From contig JAEWOS010000011.1 in NCBI GenBank assembly GCA_023460855.1, positions 37,671 to 101,670 of the forward strand: a stretch of 64,000 bases of DNA, given 5' to 3'. Position 1 is the first letter of the stretch. Every line of letters starts with the position of its first letter. The position numbers and the translations under genes are program-made. The notes under the pieces were generated by a model. It searched no databases, was not told where the DNA came from, and was given only the letters and a program-made list of their open reading frames with translations. This DNA is from Bacteroidota bacterium (GTDB taxonomy: Bacteria > Bacteroidota > Bacteroidia > Flavobacteriales > Weeksellaceae). Shown here one piece after another: positions 35,616 through 44,557 of the stretch.

Positions 35616-36942
35616 CTATGTAAGGTATTGGGTCCAGCAGGTTGAATTCAAAGTTAAGCGGTTTTCCGTTACGTTCCACCAGCAGCGATATTTTTCTTCC
35701 GGGATCTGAACGCAGCATGCTCCGTATGCGGTCGAGTGTGAGATCAGCAGTTGTTCTGCCGTTAATTTTCAGAATTTTATCTCCCTTCAATAGCCCTGCT
35801 TCCTGCGACGGGGAATTTTTTCGCGTACCTGCAACAATATATTCCGGCTTAAGCGAAAATTTATACTGGAATTCGCCCAGTGAGGAATGTCCAGTAATTT
35901 CATTGGCAGCTGCACTGACCATTGCCGGATTTTCTACTTTTACCAGATCTTTTTCCCAGTGCATTCCGTTATGCCGGATGTCGAGACCGCTCATGTCGAT
36001 CGTAAACGGGTCCCGGAAACTTCGATTGGGTTTCAGATAAATTTTTCCGTTCGGATAATCGGTTACGATATGGAAGCGTTTCAGAATTTCATCGCCAACA
36101 GACCCTTTTCTGTCCTGAACCATCTTCAGGTTTTGCAGCGAAAATTCATCCGGGATTGCAATAGTTGTTTTCAAGAAAATGTAGTCACCGATTCTGAGGT
36201 GATGAATTCTGCTTCGTTTGCCAAAAATATCACCGTTGAAACCGCGTCCCAGATAATCGTCGATGTGCGGCTGCTTCAATTCTTCGGTGTCTGGAGTGTT
36301 CGGAAAAAGCCATACTGCATCGCTGTTTCCCAAATCAACGAGCATTTTTGCCGGATTCTCACGACCGTTCTGTTGAATGTACGTCCTGATGTAGGGCTTC
36401 CTGCGCTCTACTTCCAGCGGGAGCTCGGTAAATCCGCGCAACGGGATTTTCTGAGAAGTTTCATGGAACGTTATTTTCTGGTTCTGATAATTAATCCGGA
36501 CTTTATGGTTTTTGAACAGGTTATAGCCAATCACGCCGTTCACCGGAATGCCAATGTGCGCAGAAATATTGAAATCGGGATCAGGAATAATATAGACGGT
36601 CTGGTTTTCATCAACAAGATCATTTCCGACCTGTACGCGGTTATTCACGGCTTCGAACCCTTCCACTTCCGCCTGTCCTCCCAAACCGCTGAATCTGGTT
36701 TTTTTTACATTACTGAAGTTGATTTCCTTGTTTTCCAGACTGAAAAGAATGGTTTCTGCGACGCCGGAATCTACAAGAAAGGTGAGTTCAACACCGTTTA
36801 CAGAAACAGGAATGAAGATGAGGTTACTGATAAACCTAAAAGGCACCGTCGTTTTCGTTCTGCCTTCCGGAAATCTGAAGCCTTCCTGCTGCGCCTCAGC
36901 AGAACAGAAAAACAACATCATCATCCAGAAAATCAGTTTCAT
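35605..36942 (-). CDS. retropepsin-like aspartyl protease with C-terminal PDZ domain
   Basis: 445 residues with a signal peptide ending SAEAQ (about residue 18). Two tandem aspartyl-protease lobes: the first has LVDSGVAETIL (Asp at about residue 57, D-S-G), the second LVDLGNSDAVW near 200 (D-L-G instead of D-S/T-G). Around residues 365-435 a PDZ domain is clear (YIVAGTRKNSPSQEAGLLKGDKILKINGR). Such proteins occur widely in Bacteroidota and are periplasmic. The changed second motif may weaken catalysis. Overlaps the downstream membrane-protein gene by 11 bases, forming a two-gene unit. Confidence 0.88.
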   Translation of the reverse strand: MKLIFWMMMLFFCSAEAQQEGFRFPEGRTKTTVPFRFISNLIFIPVSVNGVELTFLVDSGVAETILFSLENKEINFSNVKKTRFSGLGGQAEVEGFEAVNNRVQVGNDLVDENQTVYIIPDPDFNISAHIGIPVNGVIGYNLFKNHKVRINYQNQKITFHETSQKIPLRGFTELPLEVERRKPYIRTYIQQNGRENPAKMLVDLGNSDAVWLFPNTPDTEELKQPHIDDYLGRGFNGDIFGKRSRIHHLRIGDYIFLKTTIAIPDEFSLQNLKMVQDRKGSVGDEILKRFHIVTDYPNGKIYLKPNRSFRDPFTIDMSGLDIRHNGMHWEKDLVKVENPAMVSAAANEITGHSSLGEFQYKFSLKPEYIVAGTRKNSPSQEAGLLKGDKILKINGRTTADLTLDRIRSMLRSDPGRKISLLVERNGKPLNFEFNLLDPIPYIDEN

Positions 36943-36983
36943 GAACTGAATTTACGAAATTTCCGGGACGATTAATCATATCG

Positions 36984-37532
36984 TTATAGCTGCGGTAAAT
37001 CGCGCATTATCCTTTGCAGTTCGCCGTTTTCAAAAAAGAACAGACTGCCCTGCCATTCATTTTTGGTCTTCCGGTCCTGACCGCGCAGATCGTTTTCGAA
37101 ATATTTACTGTAAGTTCCTGAGTAGGATTTTCCGTAAAAATCAGAATCCATTGCGAACAGCGGAGCCGTGAAAATTTCTGATCGCTGTACCGTTGTTTTT
37201 TCAAGCTTTCCGAATCCTTCCATCACCAAAAATAGCCGGTATCCGTGCTCTTCAGCAAAATCCTGATACACAGACATAGGTCTGCAATACTCCGAAGTAC
37301 AGCCATTGGTGAAAAAATAAACCAGCGATTTCGGATGCTTTTGAAGTTCCTCGCGAAGCTGGATTCCGTTAATTTTATAAATGTGATGCTGATCTGTGTT
37401 CGCGAAAGAAGACAGAGGCTTAATCATCGTTTTTTGATTGTCCGCCAGTTTCTTGTAATCGTCAGTGAAACCATAAACCGTGCAGGAAATTATGGAAACA
37501 GAAAGAACTGTGGCTGCTATTACTTTTCGCAT
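36984..37532 (-). CDS. thioredoxin-fold-like lipoprotein, hypothetical
   Basis: 182 residues with lipobox SIISC (Cys17). A thioredoxin-like pattern is visible in KSLVYFFTNGCTSEYCRPMSVYQDFAEEHGYRLFLVMEGFG, with CTSEYC (CxxxxC) in place of CxxC at the position after the first beta strand. The C-terminal SLFFFENGELQRIM resembles the last strand and helix of the fold. It is expected to be periplasmic and lipid-anchored. Redox activity is uncertain because of the unusual Cys spacing. Not in an operon with the flanking genes. Confidence 0.65.
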   Translation of the reverse strand: MRKVIAATVLSVSIISCTVYGFTDDYKKLADNQKTMIKPLSSFANTDQHHIYKINGIQLREELQKHPKSLVYFFTNGCTSEYCRPMSVYQDFAEEHGYRLFLVMEGFGKLEKTTVQRSEIFTAPLFAMDSDFYGKSYSGTYSKYFENDLRGQDRKTKNEWQGSLFFFENGELQRIMRDLPQL

Positions 37533-37550
37533 TATTTTTTTTCTAAAAAT

Positions 37551-37579
37551 AAAAAAATCCCCGATGATTTTCAGGGATT
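37551..37579 (-). terminator. terminator of ahcY
   Basis: AATCCC pairs with GGGATT across a 12-base loop, with a T-run on the minus strand. Located just past the ahcY stop. Confidence 0.7.
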
Positions 37580-37608
37580 CTAATATGAGTTTAATTCTGA
37601 GGAATTAA

Positions 37609-38922
37609 TTAGTATCTGTAATACTCAGGCTTATAAGGTCCTTCAACCTCTACACCGATGTATTTTGCCTGCTCGTCGGAAAGCGTTTCCAGTTCCACAC
37701 CGATTTTTTTCAGGTGAAGCATCGCTACTTTTTCGTCGAGTTTTTTCGGAAGCATGTATACTTTGTTTTCGTAAGCTTCAGAGTTCGTCCAAAGTTCAAT
37801 CTGAGCCAAAGTCTGGTTCGAAAATGAATTTGACATTACAAAACTTGGGTGTCCTGTTGCACAGCCAAGGTTTACCAAACGTCCTTCAGCAAGAATGATG
37901 ATGTCGTTTCCGTCAACGTTGTAAATGTCAACCTGAGGTTTAACAGTAGATTTTGTAGAACCGTAGTTGTTGTTCAGCCACGCCATATCGATTTCGTTAT
38001 CGAAGTGTCCGATGTTACAAACGATGGTTTTATCCTTCATTTTCTTGAAATGTTCACCGGTAACAATGTTGAAGTTTCCTGTCGTTGTGATAATGATATC
38101 TGCAGTTTCGATTACGTTTTCAAGTCTTTTTACTTCGTAACCTTCCATTGCTGCCTGAAGCGCACAGATCGGATCAATTTCAGTAACGGTAACAATTGAA
38201 CCTGCACCTCTGAAAGAAGCAGCCGTTCCTTTACCAACATCACCGTAACCGCAAACGATTACTCTTTTTCCGGCCAGCATTACGTCAGTTGCTCTTCTGA
38301 TCGCATCAACCGCAGATTCTCTACAACCGTATTTGTTGTCGAATTTAGATTTAGTTACAGAGTCATTCACGTTGATTGCAGGCATAACCAAAGTACCGTT
38401 CGCCATTCGTTCGTAAAGTCTGTGAACGCCGGTTGTCGTTTCTTCAGAAAGACCTTTGATGTCTTTGGTAAGTTCAGGATATCTGTCGAAAACCATATTC
38501 GTTAAATCTCCACCGTCATCAAGAATCATGTTCAGCGGTTGTCTGTCTTCACCGAAAAATAAAGTCTGCTCAATACACCAGTCGAACTCCTCTTCATTCA
38601 TACCTTTCCATGCGTAAACCGGAATTCCAGCAGCAGCAATTGCAGCAGCAGCGTGATCCTGAGTTGAGAATATATTACATGAAGACCAGGTAACGTCCGC
38701 GCCAAGTGCAACCAAAGTTTCAATTAAAACGGCAGTCTGTATCGTCATGTGAAGACAACCTGCGATTCTTGCACCTTTCAAAGGCTGAGACGGACCGTAT
38801 TCTTCACGGATTGCCATCAAACCGGGCATTTCTGCTTCAGCAAGTTCGATTTCTTTTCTTCCCCATTCTGCAAGGGAAATGTCCTTTACTTTGTAAGGAA
38901 CGTATTGTGTTTTAGTTTCCAT
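37609..38922 (-). CDS. ahcY: adenosylhomocysteinase
   Basis: 437 residues, full length. It hydrolyses S-adenosylhomocysteine to adenosine and homocysteine in the methionine cycle, with tightly bound NAD+. Visible: GCLHMTIQTAVLIETL, SCNIFSTQDHAAAAI (substrate site), the NAD-binding GYGDVGKGTAASFRGAG, NIGHFDNEIDM, LGCATGHPSFVMS and the C-terminal KPEYYRY with the terminal Tyr. Transcribed alone from a TATTTTTG -7 box about 55 bases upstream. Confidence 0.98.
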   Translation of the reverse strand: METKTQYVPYKVKDISLAEWGRKEIELAEAEMPGLMAIREEYGPSQPLKGARIAGCLHMTIQTAVLIETLVALGADVTWSSCNIFSTQDHAAAAIAAAGIPVYAWKGMNEEEFDWCIEQTLFFGEDRQPLNMILDDGGDLTNMVFDRYPELTKDIKGLSEETTTGVHRLYERMANGTLVMPAINVNDSVTKSKFDNKYGCRESAVDAIRRATDVMLAGKRVIVCGYGDVGKGTAASFRGAGSIVTVTEIDPICALQAAMEGYEVKRLENVIETADIIITTTGNFNIVTGEHFKKMKDKTIVCNIGHFDNEIDMAWLNNNYGSTKSTVKPQVDIYNVDGNDIIILAEGRLVNLGCATGHPSFVMSNSFSNQTLAQIELWTNSEAYENKVYMLPKKLDEKVAMLHLKKIGVELETLSDEQAKYIGVEVEGPYKPEYYRY

Positions 38923-38977
38923 AAATTTTATTTTTCAGCCCAAAATTTTTCTAATTCTGAGCGTTTTAAAAGTTTTG

Positions 38978-39010
38978 CAAAAATAAGTTATTTTGATGAA
39001 TTATTCACAA
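38978..39010 (-). promoter_or_regulatory. promoter of ahcY
   Basis: Minus strand: TTG (39010-39008), 22 bases, then TATTTTTG (38985-38978), matching TAnnTTTG. No SAM- or SAH-riboswitch structure was recognised in the remaining 55-base leader. Confidence 0.5.
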
Positions 39011-39073
39011 TTTGCAGAGGCAGCTTTACAGCGCTGCGTCACTTCCTGTGCTCCCAATTTTATCTGAACGGAT

Positions 39074-39081
39074 TATATTTG
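39074..39081 (+). promoter_or_regulatory. -7 promoter box before the phosphopantetheinyl transferase gene
   Basis: TATATTTG matches TAnnTTTG and lies 18 bases before the ATG at 39100, supporting that start over the far longer open frame. Confidence 0.5.
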
Positions 39082-39099
39082 CGATGTAAATTTTCATCT

Positions 39100-39756
39100 A
39101 TGCCATTTTACAGAGATCTCAGCACGGAAGATTCTTCTATATTATTCTGGAAGTTCGAAGAAGGTGATGATCTTCCTGAATCGCTGATCGGTAAAGCGGA
39201 TTCTGAGAAAATTCTGCATTATCATCCAAAAAAACTGCTCGAATATCTGATGATCCGCAAACTTCTGCATCAAATAAAACCGGATCATCAAATCAGATAC
39301 AAAAATGCAGGTCAGCCTTATCTTTTTCCAACGGATGCTTATATTTCCGTCAGCCATTCTTTTCCATTCGGCGTTTTAGCGGTTTCAAAGAAGAGGGTAG
39401 GAATCGACATGGAAAAAATTGTCCCGAAAATACAGCGTGTTAAGCACAAATTTTTACATGAAACAGAAGTTTCCTGGACGCAGACTGAACGTGAAACGGA
39501 AATGCTCACCGTAATCTGGGCAATCAAGGAAGCACTGTATAAACTTCATCCGTGCAAATACTGGTCGCTGAAAAAGTTTTATGAAGTGGCACCTTTTGAT
39601 CTGGATGATCTGTCGCAGGTGAAATGCAGGGTTTTTGATGAAAATTTTGAGGATTGCTATACCGCGGAAGTGAGCCGTATTGAAAATTATTTTTTTGCGG
39701 TGATTGAGGAAAATCACCAGATTAATTATAATATACCTCAGGTAGTTGTGCCGTAA
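39100..39756 (+). CDS. 4'-phosphopantetheinyl transferase superfamily protein
   Basis: 218 residues from the ATG at 39100; the frame is open into ahcY, but the promoter box and homology place the start here. The Sfp-type motifs are GIDMEKI (metal-binding GxDxE) near residue 107 and WAIKEALYKL (WxxKEAxxK) near 143-152, with SVSHS of the first motif about 85. It transfers phosphopantetheine from CoA to a carrier protein (ACP, or a PKS/NRPS domain). The stop is 19 bases into the convergent FUSC gene, an unusually large 3' overlap. Confidence 0.9.
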   Translation: MPFYRDLSTEDSSILFWKFEEGDDLPESLIGKADSEKILHYHPKKLLEYLMIRKLLHQIKPDHQIRYKNAGQPYLFPTDAYISVSHSFPFGVLAVSKKRVGIDMEKIVPKIQRVKHKFLHETEVSWTQTERETEMLTVIWAIKEALYKLHPCKYWSLKKFYEVAPFDLDDLSQVKCRVFDENFEDCYTAEVSRIENYFFAVIEENHQINYNIPQVVVP

Positions 39757-42014
39757 TATCTGGCGGTGAATTTCTCCACTACTTTTCGTTGCTCATGCAC
39801 GACGTCCGAGAGCAGTTCCAGTATTTCGTGTATATTCTTAAGTTCAGTAAGATGTGTAACCGATTTCGGATCGCGGCGGTCAAAAAATTCCTGTTCGGCG
39901 AGTTCGCTTTTGCGTAAATTCAAAAGCCGGTCTACCTGATCCTGGGGCTGCAGCTTCGTCTGTCTTTGTAGTTTTGCCAGATCATCCTGTCGGTTTTCAA
40001 GCAGTAAACCAATAATTTCGAATTCAGATGTTATTTTCTTTTGCCAGGTTTTCAGGTCAATTTCCGAGAAAATATGTCCCTGATTTGCGTATTGAGAAAG
40101 GGAAGCCGTGTACGCCGTTGCAAGATGAGAGGTGTTCACAAACTGATGCACGCGTTCCATTTGCTGTCGCTGGTTTTTCGGATCCGAAAGCATCCGCTGA
40201 AAATTATCTGACAGATTTGCTAGGCTGATGATCGCGTTTTTTCGCACAAACTTATAATCAACACCGGTTTCCGACAGTTCCAGTTTTTTCATCACTTCCA
40301 TAAAATAACTGCGGTTCGAATCTGCCGACTGTTTCATCAGAGCAATATTCTGCGTGTGCTCCCAAACCGGAAGTACGAAATAGGAAACGAGAAAAGCAAT
40401 GATTCCGGCAATTGCAGTGTCGAGTATTCTGTCTTTAAAGAGCTGATTGATATCACCGGGATTCAGGAAATTAAACGTAATAAACACATAAAGCGTCATA
40501 AAAAATACAGACCATGCGTATTTGTTTTTCAGGAAAGCGAAACATAAAATCATGCTTCCGAACAGAATTCCCAGTAAAACGGCATCAGAATTAATAAAAA
40601 TAAGGATGAAATATGCGAGAACTGCACCGGCAACAGTTCCGTACAGTCTTAGCAGGTTCCGGTGTTTTGTTGTGCTGAATGCCGGTCTCATGATTGCGAC
40701 AATCGTAATCAAAATCCAGTACGAACGTCCGATTTCCAGAAATTCTGCCTTTGAAACCGCATAACCGAGAAGCAACGCAAGTGTAATGCGCACCGCATGT
40801 CTGAACTGCGCAGATTTCAGAGAAATATTACTGAAAAGCACGCGAAGATTGAGCTGTTCCTGTGCGGGCAAAAATCTTTCATAATCAAGACCGGTGGAAA
40901 GGCTTTTGGCGATTTTTTGATCCTGTGTGAAGACTTTGTAAATGGTGTGCACATCGTCTGAAAATTCTGTAATCCGCGCCATAATCAGGCGAAGCGACAT
41001 GAAATGTTCGAGATTGGAAGCATTCATCTGGCGGTTACGAAGTTCAAAATAATCGTTGTTGAGCCGGTTCAGATCTTCCCGGAATTCGAATGCGGGTACT
41101 GCTTTTTTTCCGGTTTGCAGTGCGATACCTATATTTTTTATTTCGTCGGCCATCAGATTGAGATGATCGTGAATTTCTTCCAGAATTTTACTATGATCAA
41201 ACTTTTCATGAAGTTTTTTATAGTCCTGATCGGCAGTCAGAAGTTTTTCGAACAAATCGATACTGTTGAGAAACATCAGCATGAGCAAACGGCTGGTCGT
41301 TGTACTCTCATTCACTATTTTTCTCGTTTTGAAAACTACTTCGCGCGTCTCTTCTTGCAGGTTTTTGATGACGATCTGCTTGGCAATAACTTCGCGATAG
41401 AGCGAGTCGTAATCTGCAGCTTTCAGATAGAATCTGGATTTAATTTCCAGATATTCAGCCAGTTCGGTGTAATTTTCGCCGATTAGCTGCGAAGCCAGTT
41501 TGTAAGGCTGAAGTCTTGTCACGATCAGGAATACGATGACAAACCAGATGCATCCCAATGCGAAAATAATCAGGTTCTTAATAATATCGCCCTGTGCAAG
41601 ATGTCCGTCCAGGAAAACAGCGAGTACTACCAAAGTTAAGCCGCCAACTGCCGCAAACCGCTGACCGTACACTGCAATCAGCGAAAAGAACAGTCCGAAA
41701 ACGATGATTTCCAGATATTTCAGAAATTCGAAATCTTTAAGAAGACTTGCGACAGCAGCAGTCAACGCAAAACTGACGACCGCGAGTATCAAAGCGTTCC
41801 TTCGCCGGTGATACGGTCCGGGCATATCTGTAAGTCCAACGAAACTCGTTCCCAAAGGAAACAGAAAATATTCCTTCAGCACGCCAAAATGGGCAAATAT
41901 TGCAGCAGGAAGCAGTATCGCAACCGCTATGCGCACAGCTGCGAAAACGTACTGTCCGGTAACAAACTGCTGTATTTCTGCTTTATAATTCACCTTCAAA
42001 AATAAACTTTGCAA
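39738..42014 (-). CDS. FUSC family membrane protein (YccS/YhfK-like)
   Basis: 758 residues. The N-terminal half has about six membrane helices (AVRIAVAILLPAAIFAHFGV to IFALGCIWFVIVFLIVT). A soluble central segment (about 200-400) is followed by a second helix set typical of fusaric-acid-resistance-like proteins (ITLALLLGYAV, ILITIVAIMRPAFSTTKHRNLLRLYGTVAGAVLAYFIL, with TxxRxxxRxxGTxxGA). A charged helical C-terminal domain follows. FUSC/aromatic-acid exporters are inner-membrane proteins; the substrate of this branch is unknown. Monocistronic and 19 bases convergent with the upstream gene. Confidence 0.9.
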   Translation of the reverse strand: MQSLFLKVNYKAEIQQFVTGQYVFAAVRIAVAILLPAAIFAHFGVLKEYFLFPLGTSFVGLTDMPGPYHRRRNALILAVVSFALTAAVASLLKDFEFLKYLEIIVFGLFFSLIAVYGQRFAAVGGLTLVVLAVFLDGHLAQGDIIKNLIIFALGCIWFVIVFLIVTRLQPYKLASQLIGENYTELAEYLEIKSRFYLKAADYDSLYREVIAKQIVIKNLQEETREVVFKTRKIVNESTTTSRLLMLMFLNSIDLFEKLLTADQDYKKLHEKFDHSKILEEIHDHLNLMADEIKNIGIALQTGKKAVPAFEFREDLNRLNNDYFELRNRQMNASNLEHFMSLRLIMARITEFSDDVHTIYKVFTQDQKIAKSLSTGLDYERFLPAQEQLNLRVLFSNISLKSAQFRHAVRITLALLLGYAVSKAEFLEIGRSYWILITIVAIMRPAFSTTKHRNLLRLYGTVAGAVLAYFILIFINSDAVLLGILFGSMILCFAFLKNKYAWSVFFMTLYVFITFNFLNPGDINQLFKDRILDTAIAGIIAFLVSYFVLPVWEHTQNIALMKQSADSNRSYFMEVMKKLELSETGVDYKFVRKNAIISLANLSDNFQRMLSDPKNQRQQMERVHQFVNTSHLATAYTASLSQYANQGHIFSEIDLKTWQKKITSEFEIIGLLLENRQDDLAKLQRQTKLQPQDQVDRLLNLRKSELAEQEFFDRRDPKSVTHLTELKNIHEILELLSDVVHEQRKVVEKFTARYYGTTT

Positions 42015-42088
42015 AAGTACGTACAGTTACACAGAAAAACGGGATCTTCTGCGTAGAGTTACCTATTATTAATTCTGCGCATTAATCT

Positions 42089-42096
42089 TACCTTTG
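42089..42096 (+). promoter_or_regulatory. candidate -7 box upstream of the ATP synthase region
   Basis: TACCTTTG matches TAnnTTTG, 62 bases before the AtpI-like gene at 42159. Moderate candidate. Confidence 0.4.
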
Positions 42097-42158
42097 CAAA
42101 AATTTTTTCAGAAATTTCATCTTTGCTGAAGTTTCGGGAAACCAACTGAAGAATTTAC

Positions 42159-42536
42159 ATGAAAGGCAATCTCTTATATCCCGTTCTTTATTTCCTGATG
42201 GCAGGTGCACATCTGATGATCTGGAACATGACAGGTGTCGGCCATGATGAGGTGTTTTTGCGGTATTATCTTTTTCTTACAGTGCTTTTCGTACTCGTAC
42301 TTACTGTGTTAACGGTGGTTAGAAGAATTTATCCGGATTATGTCGGATTTACTTTCATGGGACTGATCATGTTTAAACTCTCAATGATTTTTTTGGTCAG
42401 GCAGAAACTGGGCATTACTGAAGTGCCGCATTATAAAATTCATTTCATCGCGCCGTATCTACTTGCGCTGCTGCTGGAAACCCTCTTCGCAATAAGCCTG
42501 ATAAAAGGCGTTTCAAAAGATGAAAAAAATCAGTAA
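42159..42536 (+). CDS. AtpI-like membrane protein preceding the ATP synthase operon
   Basis: 125 residues with about four membrane helices (7-25, 33-55, 63-82, 100-120). The second pair is separated by KLGITEVPHYKIHFI. The position, immediately ahead of atpB, is that of AtpI, the assembly factor of the F0 c-ring, although the sequence itself is only generally similar. In flavobacteria a protein of this kind occupies this slot. Function by position, not by motif. Confidence 0.65.
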   Translation: MKGNLLYPVLYFLMAGAHLMIWNMTGVGHDEVFLRYYLFLTVLFVLVLTVLTVVRRIYPDYVGFTFMGLIMFKLSMIFLVRQKLGITEVPHYKIHFIAPYLLALLLETLFAISLIKGVSKDEKNQ

Positions 42537-42543
42537 CCGACAG

Positions 42544-42574
42544 TTGAGGTAATTGGTTTTTTTGCCTATTTTTG
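42544..42574 (+). promoter_or_regulatory. promoter before atpB
   Basis: TTG (42544-42546), 20 bases, TATTTTTG (42567-42574): good Bacteroidota-type elements 26 bases before the atpB ATG, so the ATP synthase genes may be read independently of the AtpI-like gene. Confidence 0.55.
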
Positions 42575-42599
42575 CACAACTTTAAAAAGACTTCATTCA

Positions 42600-43718
42600 A
42601 TGCTGAAAAGAGCTGTACTTTTAATCGGATTTCTTACCTCGTTTTCACTTTCATTTGCTCAGAATACGGCTGTTGCAGATCCTGCTCATACGCAGACAAC
42701 TGCTGTGGCTACCGCAGTTGAAAGCGAAAGTGATAAAGTAAGAAGAGAAAACAAAGAATTCATTCAGCATCACCTTCTAGATGCGCACAGCTTCGATATT
42801 ATGGTAACCAAGGAAGGAAAGCATATCGGTTTTCCGCTTCCGGTTATTTTCTATGATAAAGCAAACGGTTTCCACGCAATGATGAGTTCTGCATTTCATC
42901 ACGGAGATCACGTGGTGGAGAGCAAAGGCGGACATTACAAACTGTACCACGAAAAAATTTATAAAACAGATGCTGCGGGAACCATCAACTACGACGAAGC
43001 GCATCATGCAACAAACGAAAAAGTTATTGATCTTTCCATTACGAAAAGTGTGGTAATGCTGCTCATTACAGGATTGCTTATGTTTCTGCTTTTCAGGGGG
43101 ATGGCTCAGAATTACAAGAAATCACTGGTTCCTTCTGGCGCTGCGAAATTCCTGGAGCCGGTTATTCTGTTCATCAGAGATGATATTGCAAAGCCGAATA
43201 TCGGAGCGAATTACCAAAAGTACATGGGTTATCTGCTGACGATTTTCTTTTTCATCCTGATTCTGAACATTTTTGGTCTGATGCCTTTCGGAATCAACGT
43301 AACAGGTAATATCGCGATTACTGCTGCACTGGCAATTTTCACGTTCCTGATCACTCAGTTTACGGCAAATAAAAATTACTGGCAGCACATTTTCTGGATG
43401 CCGGGATTGCCTTGGCCAATGAAAATCGTAATGATTCCAATCGAACTGATCGGTATGTTTATCAAGCCTTTCGCACTTCTTATTCGTCTCTTTGCGAATA
43501 TGACGGCAGGACACATTGTTATTATGTCCCTGATTGCGATGATCTACGTTTTCAAAAACGTAATCGCCGGTGTAGCATTCCCGTTCCTTACGTTTGTGCT
43601 TTACCTGCTGGAAATTCTGGTGGCATTTCTGCAGGCATATATTTTCACCATGCTTTCCGCGGTTTACTTCGGAATGGCAAACGAGGAGCATCATCATGAA
43701 GGTGAAGCTGCTCACTAA
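42600..43718 (+). CDS. atpB: F0F1 ATP synthase subunit a
   Basis: 372 residues, longer than the roughly 270 of E. coli because of an N-terminal signal peptide (SLSFAQ, about residue 21) and a periplasmic region before the first helix (with HHLLDAHSFDIM and HHGDHVVESKGGHYK, His-rich). The channel core is intact: RLFANMTAGHIVIM carries the essential helix-4 Arg, with later YIFTMLSAVYFGMA. The extended N-terminus is usual in Bacteroidota. The gene starts the atpBEFHAG operon. Confidence 0.96.
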   Translation: MLKRAVLLIGFLTSFSLSFAQNTAVADPAHTQTTAVATAVESESDKVRRENKEFIQHHLLDAHSFDIMVTKEGKHIGFPLPVIFYDKANGFHAMMSSAFHHGDHVVESKGGHYKLYHEKIYKTDAAGTINYDEAHHATNEKVIDLSITKSVVMLLITGLLMFLLFRGMAQNYKKSLVPSGAAKFLEPVILFIRDDIAKPNIGANYQKYMGYLLTIFFFILILNIFGLMPFGINVTGNIAITAALAIFTFLITQFTANKNYWQHIFWMPGLPWPMKIVMIPIELIGMFIKPFALLIRLFANMTAGHIVIMSLIAMIYVFKNVIAGVAFPFLTFVLYLLEILVAFLQAYIFTMLSAVYFGMANEEHHHEGEAAH

Positions 43719-43763
43719 AAATTAAATTAACAGATATAATAAAACCTTTTAAATTTTTATATT

Positions 43764-43952
43764 ATGGATCTTACGTTAGTAGGTGCAGGTCTTGTAGTAA
43801 TCGGAGCAGGCCTTGGTATCGGTAAAATTGGTGCTGCTGCTCTTGAGGGAATGGCTCGCCAGCCGGAACAGTCTGGAAAGCTTCAAACTGCAATGCTTAT
43901 TGCTGCTGCACTTGTTGAAGGTCTTGCTTTTGCTGCTCTTTTCGCAGTGTAA
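43764..43952 (+). CDS. atpE: F0F1 ATP synthase subunit c
   Basis: 62 residues forming a two-helix hairpin. The polar loop is ARQPEQ (residues 31-36) and the ion-binding carboxylate is Glu52 in AALVEGLAF. The first helix (VGAGLVVIGAGLGIG) lacks the Gln used by sodium-type c subunits, so the ring is predicted to carry protons. Short for a c subunit, but both helices are complete. The c-ring drives rotation in the membrane sector. Confidence 0.96.
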   Translation: MDLTLVGAGLVVIGAGLGIGKIGAAALEGMARQPEQSGKLQTAMLIAAALVEGLAFAALFAV

Positions 43953-44057
43953 TCAGGCTTTCAGTTACAAATCTTTCATCTGCCGGAAACGGTTGGTTTG
44001 CGGCAGGTGAATTTTTAAGAATTTAAAAAACAACAGAATTTTAACACATCATATCAT

Positions 44058-44555
44058 ATGGGTTTATTAGAAAATTTTTCATCAGGCTTATTCATCATTC
44101 AGTCCGTTATTTTCCTGATATTGCTTTTTGTACTCGGGAAATTCGCGTGGAAGCCAATTTTGGGTGCCGTAAATGAAAGGGAAGTTTCCATTCAGGATGC
44201 GCTGAACCAGGCTCAGCTGGCAAGAGATGAAATGAAAAACCTGAAAGCCGAAAACGAACACATCATCCGTGAAGCGAAGGCCGAAAGAGATGCGATCCTT
44301 AAAGAAGCCAGAGAAATAAAGGAAAATATCATTGCTGAAGCCAAAGAAGCGGCAAAAACAGAAGGTGATAAAATGATCGATCAGGCAAGGCAGTCTATCA
44401 ACGCAGAGAAAAGTGCTGCAATGGCAGATATTAAGTCTCAGATCGGTAAACTTTCAGTGGATATTGCGGAGAATATTCTTCAGGAAAAACTGGACAGCAG
44501 TGAAGCGCAGAACGCTTTGGTGAACAATTACCTGAACAACACAAATCTTAACTAA
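44058..44555 (+). CDS. atpF: F0F1 ATP synthase subunit b
   Basis: 165 residues. One N-terminal membrane helix (about 9-27, LFIIQSVIFLILLFVLG) is followed by FAWKPILGAVNERE, the conserved start of the b-subunit stalk, then a long Ala/Glu/Lys coiled coil ending ENILQEKLDS. It is the peripheral stalk linking F0 to F1. A single b gene without b' is the normal arrangement in this group. Confidence 0.96.
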   Translation: MGLLENFSSGLFIIQSVIFLILLFVLGKFAWKPILGAVNEREVSIQDALNQAQLARDEMKNLKAENEHIIREAKAERDAILKEAREIKENIIAEAKEAAKTEGDKMIDQARQSINAEKSAAMADIKSQIGKLSVDIAENILQEKLDSSEAQNALVNNYLNNTNLN

Positions 44556-44557
44556 TA

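Noticed and set aside
35887..36975. 362-codon open frame on the plus strand antisense to the aspartyl protease
   Set aside because: No recognisable domain, signal or promoter, and the opposite strand encodes a clear two-lobe protease with PDZ domain. It is a frame shadow.
38749..39099. Longer start for the phosphopantetheinyl transferase (335 residues)
   Set aside because: The extra 117 residues lie opposite ahcY, lack homology, and a -7 promoter box sits just before the ATG at 39100.
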